DNA of 64,000 nt from Anammoximicrobium sp964645045 (GCA_964645045.1 CAZXYZ010000051.1:9303-73302), one strand, 5' to 3'. Positions 8,483 through 17,953 are shown, numbered from the stretch's first letter. The notes: generated by a model from the sequence alone, not told the origin. Numbers and translations: made by a program.

Positions 8483-8508
8483 TTTGTCTGTGACAGGCCG
8501 GAATATCC

Positions 8509-8657
8509 CGGCGAGCGGTGGGCGTCAGCCCATCGGTGCATTGTCTCGGCGACCACTTTTCCGACCGTCTGCTGATTTCACCAAAAGTGATCTTGCGAAC
8601 TCCTCGCGCAAATGTCGGCATGTGAAGAACCGGCGGGCTTACGCCGGCCGCTCGCCG
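8509..8657. repeat. Inverted pair of GGCGAGCGG...GGCGTAAGCC arms
   Basis: The left arm (8509-8540, CCGGCGAGCGGTGGGCGTCA and on) faces the right arm (about 8626-8657, ACCGGCGGGCTTACGCCGGC and on). The rest of the Rrf2-GH81 spacer holds nothing else that I can recognise. Confidence 0.7.
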
Positions 8658-8678
8658 CTCCGTATGCAACCGCGGGGT

Positions 8679-10964
8679 TCATTTGGCCGAAGGGAACCCT
8701 TCGCTTGCCGAATCCTGCGTAAAGCCGGGGGCGCACTGGGCGATGGTGTGGCCGTCCGAGAATTTCACGGCGATCGAGAACGTGCTTGGGTTATACACGA
8801 CGTAGGTTCGCCGTTGGCCTTGGCGAAAGGCGGCATACAGTGGTGTGTCCGCGGTGACTCGGCGATCGACTTGGCCCAGGTCGGCCAGCGCGGCGATCCA
8901 GTGGTGCGTGTGCGCCAGGGCGTGGCCGGCTTCGGGTTTGAGCGCCGCTTGCCCAGCGGCAAAATCGGACATGGCTGCCGGGGCGTCGGCCAACGCGAGG
9001 TACATCAACACCAGATCAGCCCATTCGTCCCAGCGAGCATTGCCCTTCCTGGCAACGAGCGATTGGTAGTTCCGCTGAACGTACTCCGGGTACAGGCCCA
9101 GATACAGCGAACCGCCGTGGAAGGGCATCCAATTGATGCCATAGATATTCTCCGGCTTGGCCGAGAACCACGTCCCGTAATCCGCCTTGCCGCCCCATAC
9201 CAGGCCGAGCACCGTTTGTGGGAAATCGGCCGGGCGGTTCTCGCCCAGCACGTCGAACCAGTACGCGTTGATGGCGGCCAGTTCCGTCGTGAACAGGTAG
9301 ATTCCCAAATCGCGGAGCGGCCGGTCGCCGGTCGCCTCGCCCCACAGGATCAGGCCGCACCAAGCGTTCATGGCTTCGGACGACGACTCCTGGTTGTTGC
9401 CATCCCCGAATCGCGCATGGCCGCTGGCCCAGGAATGGCCCGCGTAGACGTCGAAACTTCGCAGGAACGGGAACTCGCGATCGTCGCGAGCCGGGTTGGC
9501 GATGTCGCGGACGAGCAGTCTTGCCATGCCGCCCCAGCGGTCGTCGCTGCCCCAAGCCGGATTGCGGCGGACGACTTCGGCCGCGGCGCGGAGGAAATAG
9601 CCGTAGTGAAAATGGTGATCGTTCAACTCGGTGTCACTGCCGTAACTGGGGGGATAGCCGATCAGCGTCCCCCAGTTCCGGTCGTAGGCGAACACGCCGC
9701 TTTGCTTGACCGCGCCTTGAGCGTCCGCGGCGGTGAACCAGTGCTCCAGCCGTTGCCGAACCTGGTCGCGATACCCATCCGCGACCGCGGTTGCATCGAC
9801 TTGCTCGGCCAGCGCGGCCAGTGTAGCGAGTTTGCCCAACGCCTTGCCTTCCCAGTAGGTGTCTTTCGGCCCCGGGCCCAACACCTCCGGTTCCTTGCCC
9901 AGCAACTCCTGCACTTTTCGTGTGTCTTCGTTGGGCGTTTTCGGCAGCGTCGGCAGCACGCCGGGATAGACGTGCCGCGTAACGAACTGCCGTCCCTTGC
10001 CGAGCTTCATGACGCCGCGGATCGACGGGTACTGGTAATCCAGCAGTGGCGTGGCCGTCGCCTGCCATTGATGCGGGTACAACGCAAACAGCGTCTCGGT
10101 TTCCTGCCCTTCCATCGGCGTGACCGCGTATGAAAAGGCCGTTTCGACGGTGCTCGTTGCCGAATCGTAACGCCAGGCGACGCGAGTATCGACGACATGG
10201 GCGTGAGCGTGCCGCCGAAACAGCTGCAGCGCCGCGGTCGAGCGTTCGGGTAGGACGGCCAGCGAGCAATACGGCCTGACAGAACTGCGGTTGATGAATC
10301 GTTTTCGATCCTGGCCGGACCAGGTGCTGTCTTGAGGCCCGAACAAGCCGTAGTGCTTGCCGTCGACGGTGACGCCAAGAGTGTCCCCCTGGCTCGCCCA
10401 AACCTCGGCGTCGCGTCCGAAAGTCACCTGGGGCGAACCGCCTTCGTACACGGCGTAGACGTACGGCGAACCGTGTCCATACGAGACGGTCAGGCGGCAA
10501 TCCGCGGCGGCAAACCGGGCGCGGACGAACCAATCGCTGTGGGCATCGAGCCGCGCGTCGGAAAACCGAGCCTGCTCGGAATGCTGCAGGACCAGATCCT
10601 CGCCGCCGCCGGGCATTCCGGCAAAGATCGTCTTCTGGGTGACGTGAATGCGGTTGCCGGGATAGAACACACGCAGGCCGCCGGGCTCCGCTTGGATCGC
10701 CAAGGGATGCGGGAATTGACGTTCGGAAAACGGCAGCCACGCCAGCGAACTCCACCAGCGATTTGTGGGCGTCGGCCCTGAGATGCAGGCCGTCTTGTAG
10801 ATTGTCTCAGGCGGTCCCTTGGCACCCGGCGGCAGCGACGCCAGGTAGCTGCCCTCGCCCAGTCGTTCCGAAGTCTGAGCCGCACCTGGCAACACGGGAA
10901 CTGCCACCCCAAGAACGGCGACAATCGGGGCGATCGAAAGCCCGAAATGGCGATATTGATGCAA
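8679..10964 (-). CDS. GH81 endo-beta-1,3-glucanase, secreted (TTG start)
   Basis: A 761-residue glycoside hydrolase of family 81, which cleaves beta-1,3-glucans such as laminarin or callose. The family hallmarks lie in the C-terminal half: ELNDHHFHYGYFLRAAAE with the catalytic Asp, then RSFDVYAGHSWASGHARFGD and NQESSSEAMNAW with the paired catalytic glutamates. The start is set at TTG 10964 because AGGA lies eight bases before it and it yields a proper signal peptide (HQYRHFGLSIAPIVAVLGVA). The open frame extends upstream but only over the DUF4058 gene. It follows that gene by 23 bases, so co-transcription is likely. The protein should be exported. Confidence 0.92.
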   Translation of the reverse strand: MHQYRHFGLSIAPIVAVLGVAVPVLPGAAQTSERLGEGSYLASLPPGAKGPPETIYKTACISGPTPTNRWWSSLAWLPFSERQFPHPLAIQAEPGGLRVFYPGNRIHVTQKTIFAGMPGGGEDLVLQHSEQARFSDARLDAHSDWFVRARFAAADCRLTVSYGHGSPYVYAVYEGGSPQVTFGRDAEVWASQGDTLGVTVDGKHYGLFGPQDSTWSGQDRKRFINRSSVRPYCSLAVLPERSTAALQLFRRHAHAHVVDTRVAWRYDSATSTVETAFSYAVTPMEGQETETLFALYPHQWQATATPLLDYQYPSIRGVMKLGKGRQFVTRHVYPGVLPTLPKTPNEDTRKVQELLGKEPEVLGPGPKDTYWEGKALGKLATLAALAEQVDATAVADGYRDQVRQRLEHWFTAADAQGAVKQSGVFAYDRNWGTLIGYPPSYGSDTELNDHHFHYGYFLRAAAEVVRRNPAWGSDDRWGGMARLLVRDIANPARDDREFPFLRSFDVYAGHSWASGHARFGDGNNQESSSEAMNAWCGLILWGEATGDRPLRDLGIYLFTTELAAINAYWFDVLGENRPADFPQTVLGLVWGGKADYGTWFSAKPENIYGINWMPFHGGSLYLGLYPEYVQRNYQSLVARKGNARWDEWADLVLMYLALADAPAAMSDFAAGQAALKPEAGHALAHTHHWIAALADLGQVDRRVTADTPLYAAFRQGQRRTYVVYNPSTFSIAVKFSDGHTIAQCAPGFTQDSASEGFPSAK

Positions 10965-10987
10965 TGTTCTTTTCCTTTGGTGGTTCG

Positions 10988-11770
10988 CTATTTGTTGGCA
11001 GCCAATTCCCGAAGCCAATCCGCATCCTCCGCGCGCACCGGCGGCTGGAGGGCTTGAGAATAGTTCAGGGAATCCTGGTAAGCAGCCCGGTCGTAGCTCA
11101 GATCGAAAGCCGCTTGAGGGTCCAGTGTCGGCTCCGGTTCGTCCTGCTGCAGCGGGATCGGAATCGGCGGCATTTTCTGCTGCAGCGTCCAAGCATAGAC
11201 CGCCGCGCGGCGCCGTCGCCAACCTCGCCGCACCAGGGCGTAGTAGTCGGCTCGGGGCAGGTTGCCTTGCATGGGCAGTCGCTGGCCGCCGCGCAACAGA
11301 TCCAGCTCCACGAGACTGGTGCGACTCTGCAGGATTTCTTCACGCTTGTCCAGATACTGCTCGCGTCCCGCGCTACCTGCCCGTTTGTCGGTTGGCGACA
11401 GCAGTTCGATCAGCGTGACGATGCGGAGCGTCTCCTGCTCCCGTAGCACCAGGTAGTACTCGTGCAGCTCCTCCGCTTCCGGAAGCAAGCATTCGATGGG
11501 GGCAATCGCGGCCGCGGTTTCACCCAGGAGTGCCGTCCCGGACGACGATTGGGAAACGCCCGGGCGTTCCAGGATCGCCACATCGGGAATCACCTGTTCC
11601 GGTTCGCCAAACAGGTGCTCCAAGTACACGCGGCGTTCGCCCCGTACGACGTACCGAGGCCGGACCTGCGGCGTCAGCAATTCACTCAGCACGGTCATGT
11701 ACCGGGCATGAAAGTCCGACCACTCCTGCATCTCGATGAACGGATCCATGCCGGGAAATGGGGATGGCAT
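10988..11770 (-). CDS. DUF4058 family protein
   Basis: A 260-residue protein starting at MPSPFPGMDPFIE, the typical DUF4058 opening. An in-frame ATG 60 bases upstream is less likely. Conserved family blocks are visible: PDVAILE, then TLIELLSPTDKRAGSAGREQY and a segment around LVELDLLRGGQRLP. The E-x-SPTDK pattern recalls the Uma2 and PD-(D/E)xK nuclease-like folds, but that is only a suggestion. DUF4058 genes are common in planctomycetes and cyanobacteria with unknown function. It sits between the sulfatase and GH81 genes on the same strand with short gaps. Confidence 0.85.
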   Translation of the reverse strand: MPSPFPGMDPFIEMQEWSDFHARYMTVLSELLTPQVRPRYVVRGERRVYLEHLFGEPEQVIPDVAILERPGVSQSSSGTALLGETAAAIAPIECLLPEAEELHEYYLVLREQETLRIVTLIELLSPTDKRAGSAGREQYLDKREEILQSRTSLVELDLLRGGQRLPMQGNLPRADYYALVRRGWRRRRAAVYAWTLQQKMPPIPIPLQQDEPEPTLDPQAAFDLSYDRAAYQDSLNYSQALQPPVRAEDADWLRELAANK

Positions 11771-11834
11771 CGAAATCACTTTTCCGGAATCGCCTTTGGT
11801 CTGGCACGATTCCACACCTGCATGTTGCACGGAA

Positions 11835-13343
11835 TCACGGTAATTTTCCGCCCTTTTGCTTCCTCTTGGCCGTGGGAGCGTCGTCGAGCAGCGCGGGCAG
11901 CGGGAGATAGTCCCAATCCAGAATCATCTTCTCCGCCAACGCTTCGCGCAGTTCCCGTTCCACGGCGGCCAGTTCGGGCTGGCCGGTCAAGTTGTTCAGC
12001 TCCGACGGGTCGTTGTCGAGGTCGTACAGTTCGTAGACGGGGCGTGGCGTCGTAAAGTAGGTTGCCTGGACGCCGGGGGCCAGTTTCCCTTCGGCCGCGG
12101 CAGCCTTGATTTGCGTCCATGCGGCGCCACCCGCCGAGTCCACCGGCGAGTAGGGAATCCAGGGCGTGCAATTGTAGATGAACTTGTAGCGATCACTGCG
12201 GACGGCGCGGCTTAGGTCGTAGCTGCTGTTGCTCATGTGTACACTCACCGGCGCCGAACCGTGCGGGCCGCGTTCGACGAAGATGTGTTTGCGTGACGCA
12301 TGCTCCTCGCCTTTGAGCAACGCCAGGAAACTGACGCCGCTCATCCGCGGATGCGGTTCGAGCCCGGCGGCCGCAAGCAGCGTAGGCCCGAGGTCCTCGC
12401 CACTAAGCAATGCCCGCGACTCGCCACCCGCCTGTACCACACCGGGCCAGCGGACGATCAGCGGCACGTTCGAGCCCGGGTCGTACAGCGAACCCTTGCC
12501 GTGCGGCAACGCAGCGCCGTTGTCGCCGGCAAAGACGATCAGCGTATTGTCGAGCAGACCGCGTTTGCCCAGCACGCCCAGCACGCCCGCGATCGTGCGA
12601 TCCACCCGATTCACCTCGGCGCAGTAATCGGCCAACTGTTCCCGCATCCCCGGCAAGTTGGGCCAGTGGGCAGGCAGCCGCAGCGATGCCGGATCGGGCC
12701 GGAATTCGGCCGGCGCGTTCCAAACGTGGTGCGGATCACTGAAGTTCGCCCACAGAAAAAATGGTTTCTCCGCGGGCTTCTGATCGAGGAACTCGGCCAC
12801 TTGTCCCGCGACCTCGCCGTCGGCCCCGGTCCGCAAGTAGTCCACTCGCTCGGCGAACGTCTGCAGATGGTGCTGTTGAAACACGCGGGCGATCGTTGCG
12901 CCCTGTTTGGCGGAACCGTCCAGGTGATAGCTCCGGCCGCAGACGCCGGTGAAGTAGCCGGCTTTTTCGCGCAACAATTCCGGGAACGTGATCCCGTCGC
13001 GCGGCAGCGGAGCGGAGAAACGCGTCATCCTGGCGGCGACCGGAGACCGGCCCGTCAGCAACGCGGCCCGCGACGGCACGCACTGCGGGGCTGCGGTGAA
13101 AAAGCGATGAAACTTCATGCCCTCGGCGGCCAACCGATCCAGCGCGGGCGTCTGGACATTGCCGTTTCCGTAGCACCCGACGAACGGATAGCTGTGGTCG
13201 TCGCTCAACAGGAACAGGAGATTGGGCTTCTCGGCGGCGCCGGCGGCTGATGAAACAAGAGCCGCACCGATCAAGAAAACCACGAGGGGAAGCCCGCCAA
13301 GGCGAGCATGCGTCCGCGATTCAGAATGGCGTGTTGTGATCAT
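11835..13343 (-). CDS. Formylglycine-dependent sulfatase, exported
   Basis: A 502-residue sulfatase that hydrolyses sulfate esters, probably on polysaccharides. It has a signal peptide (hydrophobic GLPLVVFLIGAALVSSAAGA), metal-binding Asp48-Asp49 (LLSDDHSY) and the activation motif Cys88-V-P-S-R, whose cysteine is converted to formylglycine. AGDNGAALPHGKGS is the second metal-binding region. Organisation and length fit the arylsulfatase/iduronate-sulfatase group. The gene starts inside the last 23 bases of an upstream small gene, indicating translational coupling. The substrate is unknown; proximity to GH81 suggests polysaccharide use. Confidence 0.93.
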   Translation of the reverse strand: MITTRHSESRTHARLGGLPLVVFLIGAALVSSAAGAAEKPNLLFLLSDDHSYPFVGCYGNGNVQTPALDRLAAEGMKFHRFFTAAPQCVPSRAALLTGRSPVAARMTRFSAPLPRDGITFPELLREKAGYFTGVCGRSYHLDGSAKQGATIARVFQQHHLQTFAERVDYLRTGADGEVAGQVAEFLDQKPAEKPFFLWANFSDPHHVWNAPAEFRPDPASLRLPAHWPNLPGMREQLADYCAEVNRVDRTIAGVLGVLGKRGLLDNTLIVFAGDNGAALPHGKGSLYDPGSNVPLIVRWPGVVQAGGESRALLSGEDLGPTLLAAAGLEPHPRMSGVSFLALLKGEEHASRKHIFVERGPHGSAPVSVHMSNSSYDLSRAVRSDRYKFIYNCTPWIPYSPVDSAGGAAWTQIKAAAAEGKLAPGVQATYFTTPRPVYELYDLDNDPSELNNLTGQPELAAVERELREALAEKMILDWDYLPLPALLDDAPTAKRKQKGGKLP

Positions 13344-13551
13344 TTTTCATGTACTCCCACATGCCGTTTTGGTGCAACCAAATGGGGTCTGCGTTTCTGC
13401 GAATGAATTCGTCCGCGTCCATCCCGTCGATGGTCGACGACCGCTTGACCCGCTTCTGTTTTCCGTTCACGAAAATGGTTTCGTATTCCTGTTGCCGCTT
13501 CTTCTTGGCTGGCGTCTCAGCGGCCGTGAACTTGCGTTTCTGCCGCCCCAT
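13321..13551 (-). CDS. Small conserved-looking protein overlapping the sulfatase start
   Basis: A 76-residue basic protein (MGRQKRKFTAAETPAKKKRQ at the start) with a very good ribosome site, AAGGAG six bases before the ATG. After the Lys/Arg-rich head come FVNGKQKRVKRSSTIDGMD and a C-terminal part rich in aromatic residues and Asn (IWLHQNGMWEYMKNDH). It overlaps the sulfatase by 23 bases and is translated first. I do not recognise the family. The motif DGMDADEFIRRNADPIWLHQ looks structured, not random, so the gene is probably real. Confidence 0.7.
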   Translation of the reverse strand: MGRQKRKFTAAETPAKKKRQQEYETIFVNGKQKRVKRSSTIDGMDADEFIRRNADPIWLHQNGMWEYMKNDHNTPF

Positions 13552-13738
13552 CACGGCTCCTTCTGGGGTGTTGCGGTTTTGCCGGCAGGACAGTCGGGAG
13601 ACGGCCTCCTGCCCAGATGCACTGATCGTACCGCGACGAATACGCGGAGACAACGGCCACGTTGAAACGGGAATGGCTGTGGCTGACGGAGCCGCGCGGC
13701 TGCAGACAGTCTTCCGCCACAACGCGAGCCCGTCGCCC

Positions 13739-14473
13739 TCACACGCAGGTGGAATCTTGGCGCGCCGGGTGCTGCGATGGCGCGCGGAATCTGTCCAGGA
13801 ACGCTCCCAGCAGCCGCATGTCCAGATTGGCAACGTGGAGATCGGGGTGAAACTGAACGCCGACCGCCAGCCAATCGTCCGACTCGGACTCGATCGCCTC
13901 GACCACGCTGGCCGGTCCGTGCGCGGTCACTCGAAAGCCGACGGCCGGCTCGTCGACGGCGAACTCGTGCATGCTGTTGACCAGCTCCGACGGCTCGGTG
14001 TAGACCTGGTCGAGCAGCGAGCCCGGCAGCGTTTCGAGCGGATGCTGCGGATTGTGCGGATACACGTGCCGCTGGCAAGGCCCGCGGCCGTGCAGCACGG
14101 GCCGCAGGGTTCCGCCCATCGCGACGTTCAACAGCTGAATGCCCCGCCCGATCCCGAGGAACGGTTTCTGCCGGTCCGCAATCGTGCGCACCAGCAACGT
14201 ATCTAAATCGTGGTCGACGGCCTCCGGACCGAATGCCTCAATTTCGGGGTCCAGGTCCCGCCAGCCCACATACACAAAGGCATCCACGTGATTTAGCTGC
14301 CGCGTCATGTCGGCAGACCCCTCCAGCGGCACGACGACGTAAGGGATGACGTCCGCAGCTTCGAGAAACCGGACCCAGCGCTGCAACACCGGTTGCGCCA
14401 AACACGAACACACAAAGCGGTCGCAACGGCAAATGAGATTGAGGCCGACAACCGGCCTGTCTTGGATAGACAT
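13739..14473 (-). CDS. Peptidase C26-type glutamine amidotransferase lacking the catalytic cysteine
   Basis: A 244-residue class-I amidotransferase-fold protein, closest in pattern to gamma-glutamyl-GABA hydrolases (PuuD type). The nucleophile elbow, normally GIC-R/H-G, reads LGIGRGIQLLNVAMGG, so the cysteine is replaced by glycine. The end of the triad reads GVQFHPDLH, with Asp in place of the usual Glu after His-Pro. Amide hydrolysis is therefore unlikely; a binding or scaffold role is more plausible. The start at MSIQDRPVVGLN follows a GGAGG site. The remaining spacer to the next gene (14474-14758) shows nothing further. Confidence 0.85.
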   Translation of the reverse strand: MSIQDRPVVGLNLICRCDRFVCSCLAQPVLQRWVRFLEAADVIPYVVVPLEGSADMTRQLNHVDAFVYVGWRDLDPEIEAFGPEAVDHDLDTLLVRTIADRQKPFLGIGRGIQLLNVAMGGTLRPVLHGRGPCQRHVYPHNPQHPLETLPGSLLDQVYTEPSELVNSMHEFAVDEPAVGFRVTAHGPASVVEAIESESDDWLAVGVQFHPDLHVANLDMRLLGAFLDRFRAPSQHPARQDSTCV

Positions 14474-14758
14474 GGTGACGCGTCCTCCTGACAATTCTGG
14501 CCAGAAAGCGGGAAATAACCAGCCCACCGTCGCACCTACGACTTGCCAGCACACGCGAGAATCGACGCCGTCCACCACCGTGGGCGACTGGCGTCATAGG
14601 TGTTCTCGGCTTCCGGTGATTATACGCCTGTCCGCCCGCGTAGGGAAATCTGACGCCAGGAAAAATCTCTGCTAGCAGCCTTCGCAGCTGGAACGAAACA
14701 AGTCCGCGCTTCTTCTTGGAGCGGGACTTTAAACCGCTCGAGCGGAATGAACTCCGTT

Positions 14759-16336
14759 CTACGGCGGCTTCGTTTCGTCGGGGACGCCCCACCAGACCGT
14801 GAGCCAGGGGATGGTGGAATCGGTTTTGGCAGCGAAGCCTCCCGTCACCAGATCGGTTCTGCCGTCGCCGTCCAGGTCGCCCACTTCCAGGCACATGTGT
14901 CCGTCCTCGGACCGCCGCAGGACGCGGCGGATGAAGCGGCCCGGTTCGATCTGCTCCAGCCAGACCAGGGAATCGTACTCGCGCCGGCTGGCCCCGCGCA
15001 GGATCCGTTCGGGCAAAAAGGCGCAAGCGGCGACATCCAGATCGCCGTCGCCATCCAGATCCGCCGCCAAGGCGCGCAGCACGCCCGGCATGGCGGACAG
15101 CACGTGGTGCTGAAAAGGAAATGTCCCCCGGTTCTCCAGCCAGTGGATCGCGTGATCCGGCTTGACGTAGAACCCGTCCAGCGTGTCGCCGTTGGTATAC
15201 AGCACGTCCGTGTCGCCATCGGCGTCCAGGTCCACGAGTTGAATGCCGCTAGATCCAAACGCCGGGTCCCGGGCCGCAAAAACCGGGCGCCGCTCGAACC
15301 ACCCCTGACCGCGGTTCAAGAAGGCTTCGACCGACTCGAATTCCTGGCTGAACAAGGCGACGAAATCCAAGCGGCCGTCGCGGTCCAAATCCACGATCGG
15401 CGTATGGATCGCGCCATGCCGGTCATCCAGCACGCGTTGGCGGAATTGCGGCCGGGAGCCTCGGGGGCGGATCTGTTCGAGCATCCGCAGGCGACCGGTG
15501 CGCCGCCACCCGAAATCGGCCACCACCAGGTCCACGTCCCCATCCTGGTCGAAGTCGCCGGGCTGAACGTCGGCGACGCGGCCGAATCCCTCCGCCAGGA
15601 CGGCCGGTTCCTCGTCCGGCGCGTCCCCGCGCAGCCAGAAGATCTTGCCGCGGTCGTGGTCTTCCGGCAGAAAACTGCCCAGATCGGCCACGACGAGATC
15701 TTCCCGTCCGTCGCCGTCCAGGTCGCAAGCTTCGACGTGGTCCGGATGCGCCACCTTGGCCAGCAACTGCGTCGTGGGAGTCTGCCGGTCAGGAATTAGC
15801 CGGCGCACCTCGCCGGCGCTCATGTCGCAGAACAGCAACTCGGAACGGCCGGCGGCCCCCGCTGACGTCCGGCGCACGTGCGACACCGCGGGGAACAGGG
15901 GACGGCTGTGCGGGAACTCGATCACCGTGCGTTCAAAACGGATCGTGACGCCATCGGCCGGCTCCTCAGGCGTGCCAAGCACCAGTTCGTCTGGTGCCAG
16001 CGACTCGTAATAGCCGATCACCTCGTTCATGGGCGGGACGCGCAGGTCGTTTCGTCCCGATTCGACATAGAAGCGATGCCCCAGTTCAACCTGCTCCCGC
16101 CACGCCCGCCGCGGAAACGAACCCGGGCGCGGCACGGCATGGCAGTCGCCGCAGAACGCGGCCACTTGGAGGCCAATGGACTCACGGTCCCTCGCAGGTT
16201 CCCGGGGCGTTGGGTCCGCGTTCGGACGGCAACCCGCCACACTGCAAACCAGGCAGATCCCCAAGACGAGCGTAGCAACGCCCACGAAAGAACCTCCCCT
16301 TTTCCCGGCATTCAAGTTGACAACAATAATTGCCAA
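14759..16336 (-). CDS. FG-GAP/VCBS-repeat lipoprotein with a CxxCH motif
   Basis: A 525-residue exported protein. The N-terminus is a lipoprotein signal ending in the lipobox VAGC. A single haem-type motif CGDCH follows at about residues 61-65, then at least five FG-GAP/VCBS calcium-binding blades with motifs such as DLDGDGREDLVVADLG and DFDQDGDVDLVVADFG. These predict a beta-propeller. A paralogue with the same layout lies at 24345-26081. Both occur among TPR and cytochrome genes. The haem motif next to RPGSFPRRAWREQVELG suggests a conserved N-terminal cytochrome-like module. Function unknown; an outer-surface redox or binding role is inferred. Confidence 0.85.
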   Translation of the reverse strand: MAIIVVNLNAGKRGGSFVGVATLVLGICLVCSVAGCRPNADPTPREPARDRESIGLQVAAFCGDCHAVPRPGSFPRRAWREQVELGHRFYVESGRNDLRVPPMNEVIGYYESLAPDELVLGTPEEPADGVTIRFERTVIEFPHSRPLFPAVSHVRRTSAGAAGRSELLFCDMSAGEVRRLIPDRQTPTTQLLAKVAHPDHVEACDLDGDGREDLVVADLGSFLPEDHDRGKIFWLRGDAPDEEPAVLAEGFGRVADVQPGDFDQDGDVDLVVADFGWRRTGRLRMLEQIRPRGSRPQFRQRVLDDRHGAIHTPIVDLDRDGRLDFVALFSQEFESVEAFLNRGQGWFERRPVFAARDPAFGSSGIQLVDLDADGDTDVLYTNGDTLDGFYVKPDHAIHWLENRGTFPFQHHVLSAMPGVLRALAADLDGDGDLDVAACAFLPERILRGASRREYDSLVWLEQIEPGRFIRRVLRRSEDGHMCLEVGDLDGDGRTDLVTGGFAAKTDSTIPWLTVWWGVPDETKPP

Positions 16337-16412
16337 TGTTAGGGTAATAGCGATTCTGGGGATAGTGTGGTCTGTTCTTTTAAATCCACTTTCTTACGAT
16401 AAGGATCCGCGT

Positions 16413-17423
16413 ATGTTCAGGCTGTCAAGGCACCGAGTGTGCCGGCGTTCGGCGCGAGGCGGTTTCACCCTCGTGGAATTATTGGTAGTGATCGCCATCA
16501 TTGGGATCCTGGTCGCTTTGCTGTTGCCGGCGATCCAGGCGGCACGCGAGGCGGCGCGTCGGAACACCTGCATGAACAACCTCAAGCAGATTGCGGTAGG
16601 CGTTCACAACTACCATGACACCTTTCTTGCCTTCCCGCCCGTCTCGGGCGGCATCCAAGCGGCCGCCTACACCGGCTGTGCCGGCTGGATCGTCTCGAAC
16701 GGTTTCAGTTGGCGGGCCATGATTCTGCCGCAAATCGAGCAACAGTCACTCTACGACAGGCTGGACTTTAAGAAAGTCACCACGGGTTGTTATCCCTCGG
16801 GGGACTCCAGCGGGGCGTTTCCCCGCCTGGGCGATCCTGATCCGGCCGGCCGGCCGGGTGACGCACTTATCCCGACGTTCATGTGCCCCAGCGATCCGAC
16901 GCGGCAGATCGGGACCGAGGGGCCGACGAACTACGCGGGCATTTGGGGCGACGTGGCGCGTCCGGAAGCGGATCGGGGGATTTTCTCGAAGCTGAAGGTC
17001 ACGATGGGGCATATCACGGATGGAACGGCCAACACGGCGATGGTCGGCGAGGTGTTTCGCGGCAAGGCGCTGTACCGTCCGACGGGGCCCGCGTGGCACA
17101 ACGGAGAACGTTGCCGGCGTTGGGCCGAGGAGACGGGCTATTGCGGCGCCGCGACGAATGTGACGCCGAACTACGGCATGCTTGTGCCTGCCGGAGTTGC
17201 GCCCGAAACCGTCGCGGACGAGGTGACGTGGGTGGACATGCACTGCGGCGGGTGCTTCAACGCCACGGATCGCCGCCCGATCTCCAGCTTGCACCCCGGT
17301 GGCGCGCTGTGTGCCTATGGCGATGCCTCGGTTCATTTTGTCCCCGAGAGTGTAGACAAGACTCTGTGGCAGGCCTCGGGTTCGAGGTCGGGTGCGGAGG
17401 CATCGGTGTACTTACCCCAATGA
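16413..17423 (+). CDS. DUF1559 protein with prepilin-type N-terminus
   Basis: The 336-residue protein starts at MFRLSRH, with AAGGAT eight bases upstream. It carries the type IV prepilin cleavage/methylation motif GGFTLVELLVVIAIIGILVA, followed by the DUF1559 (SBP_bac_10) domain. The typical C-terminal block HPGGALCAYGDASVHFVPE is present. Planctomycetes encode dozens to hundreds of these pseudopilin-like proteins; they are probably exported and inserted in the envelope by a pilus or type II secretion-like machine. An upstream extension of the frame is unsupported. The next gene, a small lipoprotein, follows on the same strand after 128 bases, as is common for DUF1559 genes. Confidence 0.93.
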   Translation: MFRLSRHRVCRRSARGGFTLVELLVVIAIIGILVALLLPAIQAAREAARRNTCMNNLKQIAVGVHNYHDTFLAFPPVSGGIQAAAYTGCAGWIVSNGFSWRAMILPQIEQQSLYDRLDFKKVTTGCYPSGDSSGAFPRLGDPDPAGRPGDALIPTFMCPSDPTRQIGTEGPTNYAGIWGDVARPEADRGIFSKLKVTMGHITDGTANTAMVGEVFRGKALYRPTGPAWHNGERCRRWAEETGYCGAATNVTPNYGMLVPAGVAPETVADEVTWVDMHCGGCFNATDRRPISSLHPGGALCAYGDASVHFVPESVDKTLWQASGSRSGAEASVYLPQ

Positions 17424-17551
17424 GTGTCCTCGCCCGTGAGGGGGACTCCGGCACAACGGGCCTCTTGAGCCACGTCTGGTAGTGCGTGGCCCGGCCCGGT
17501 CGAGACGGGTGCGCGTCAATTACTCCCTGCCTTGGAAAGGAATCGTCTGCC

Positions 17552-17953
17552 GTGGCTCGTACGTTCTGTCTGCTGGCGTTACTGGCACTGGTCGTCGCCG
17601 GGTGTGACCCGGGTACCAACGCACGGAAGAAAATGGAAGGGCCGTCGGCCCCGACTTGGCCCGCACTCCAGGCGGTGCAAGGCGAGGGCGGCCTGATGGC
17701 CGTCGGCATGTCGTTGGACACGCAGGGGCCAAGTGCGGCGAAACAAGCCGCAGCGACGCCCCGCTTCAAGGAGCTGCTCGACGGCTTCGAAAAGGCGCCC
17801 ATCCCGTCCGAGTTTTCGACGGCCGCGCGCGAAGCCGCCAAAAAAGACATCGTGGAAACGATGCGCAAATTCCCGGACGCCGCTTCCGACGCCGAAGTCA
17901 AGGAACTCTGGCAAAAGGTGCGCGGAGCCATGATGAAGGTGGGCTCGCCTTGA
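17552..17953 (+). CDS. Small lipoprotein of unknown function
   Basis: A 133-residue protein starting at GTG (17552), ten bases after AAAGGAA; an in-frame ATG 66 bases upstream lacks such a site. The signal sequence VARTFCLLALLALVVAGC ends in a clear lipobox. The mature part is Lys/Ala-rich and helical (FKELLDGFEKAPIPSEFSTA, then VETMRKFPDAASDAEVKELW). Position behind a DUF1559 gene is typical for planctomycete DUF1559-lipoprotein pairs. No catalytic motif is seen. Confidence 0.8.
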   Translation: MARTFCLLALLALVVAGCDPGTNARKKMEGPSAPTWPALQAVQGEGGLMAVGMSLDTQGPSAAKQAAATPRFKELLDGFEKAPIPSEFSTAAREAAKKDIVETMRKFPDAASDAEVKELWQKVRGAMMKVGSP

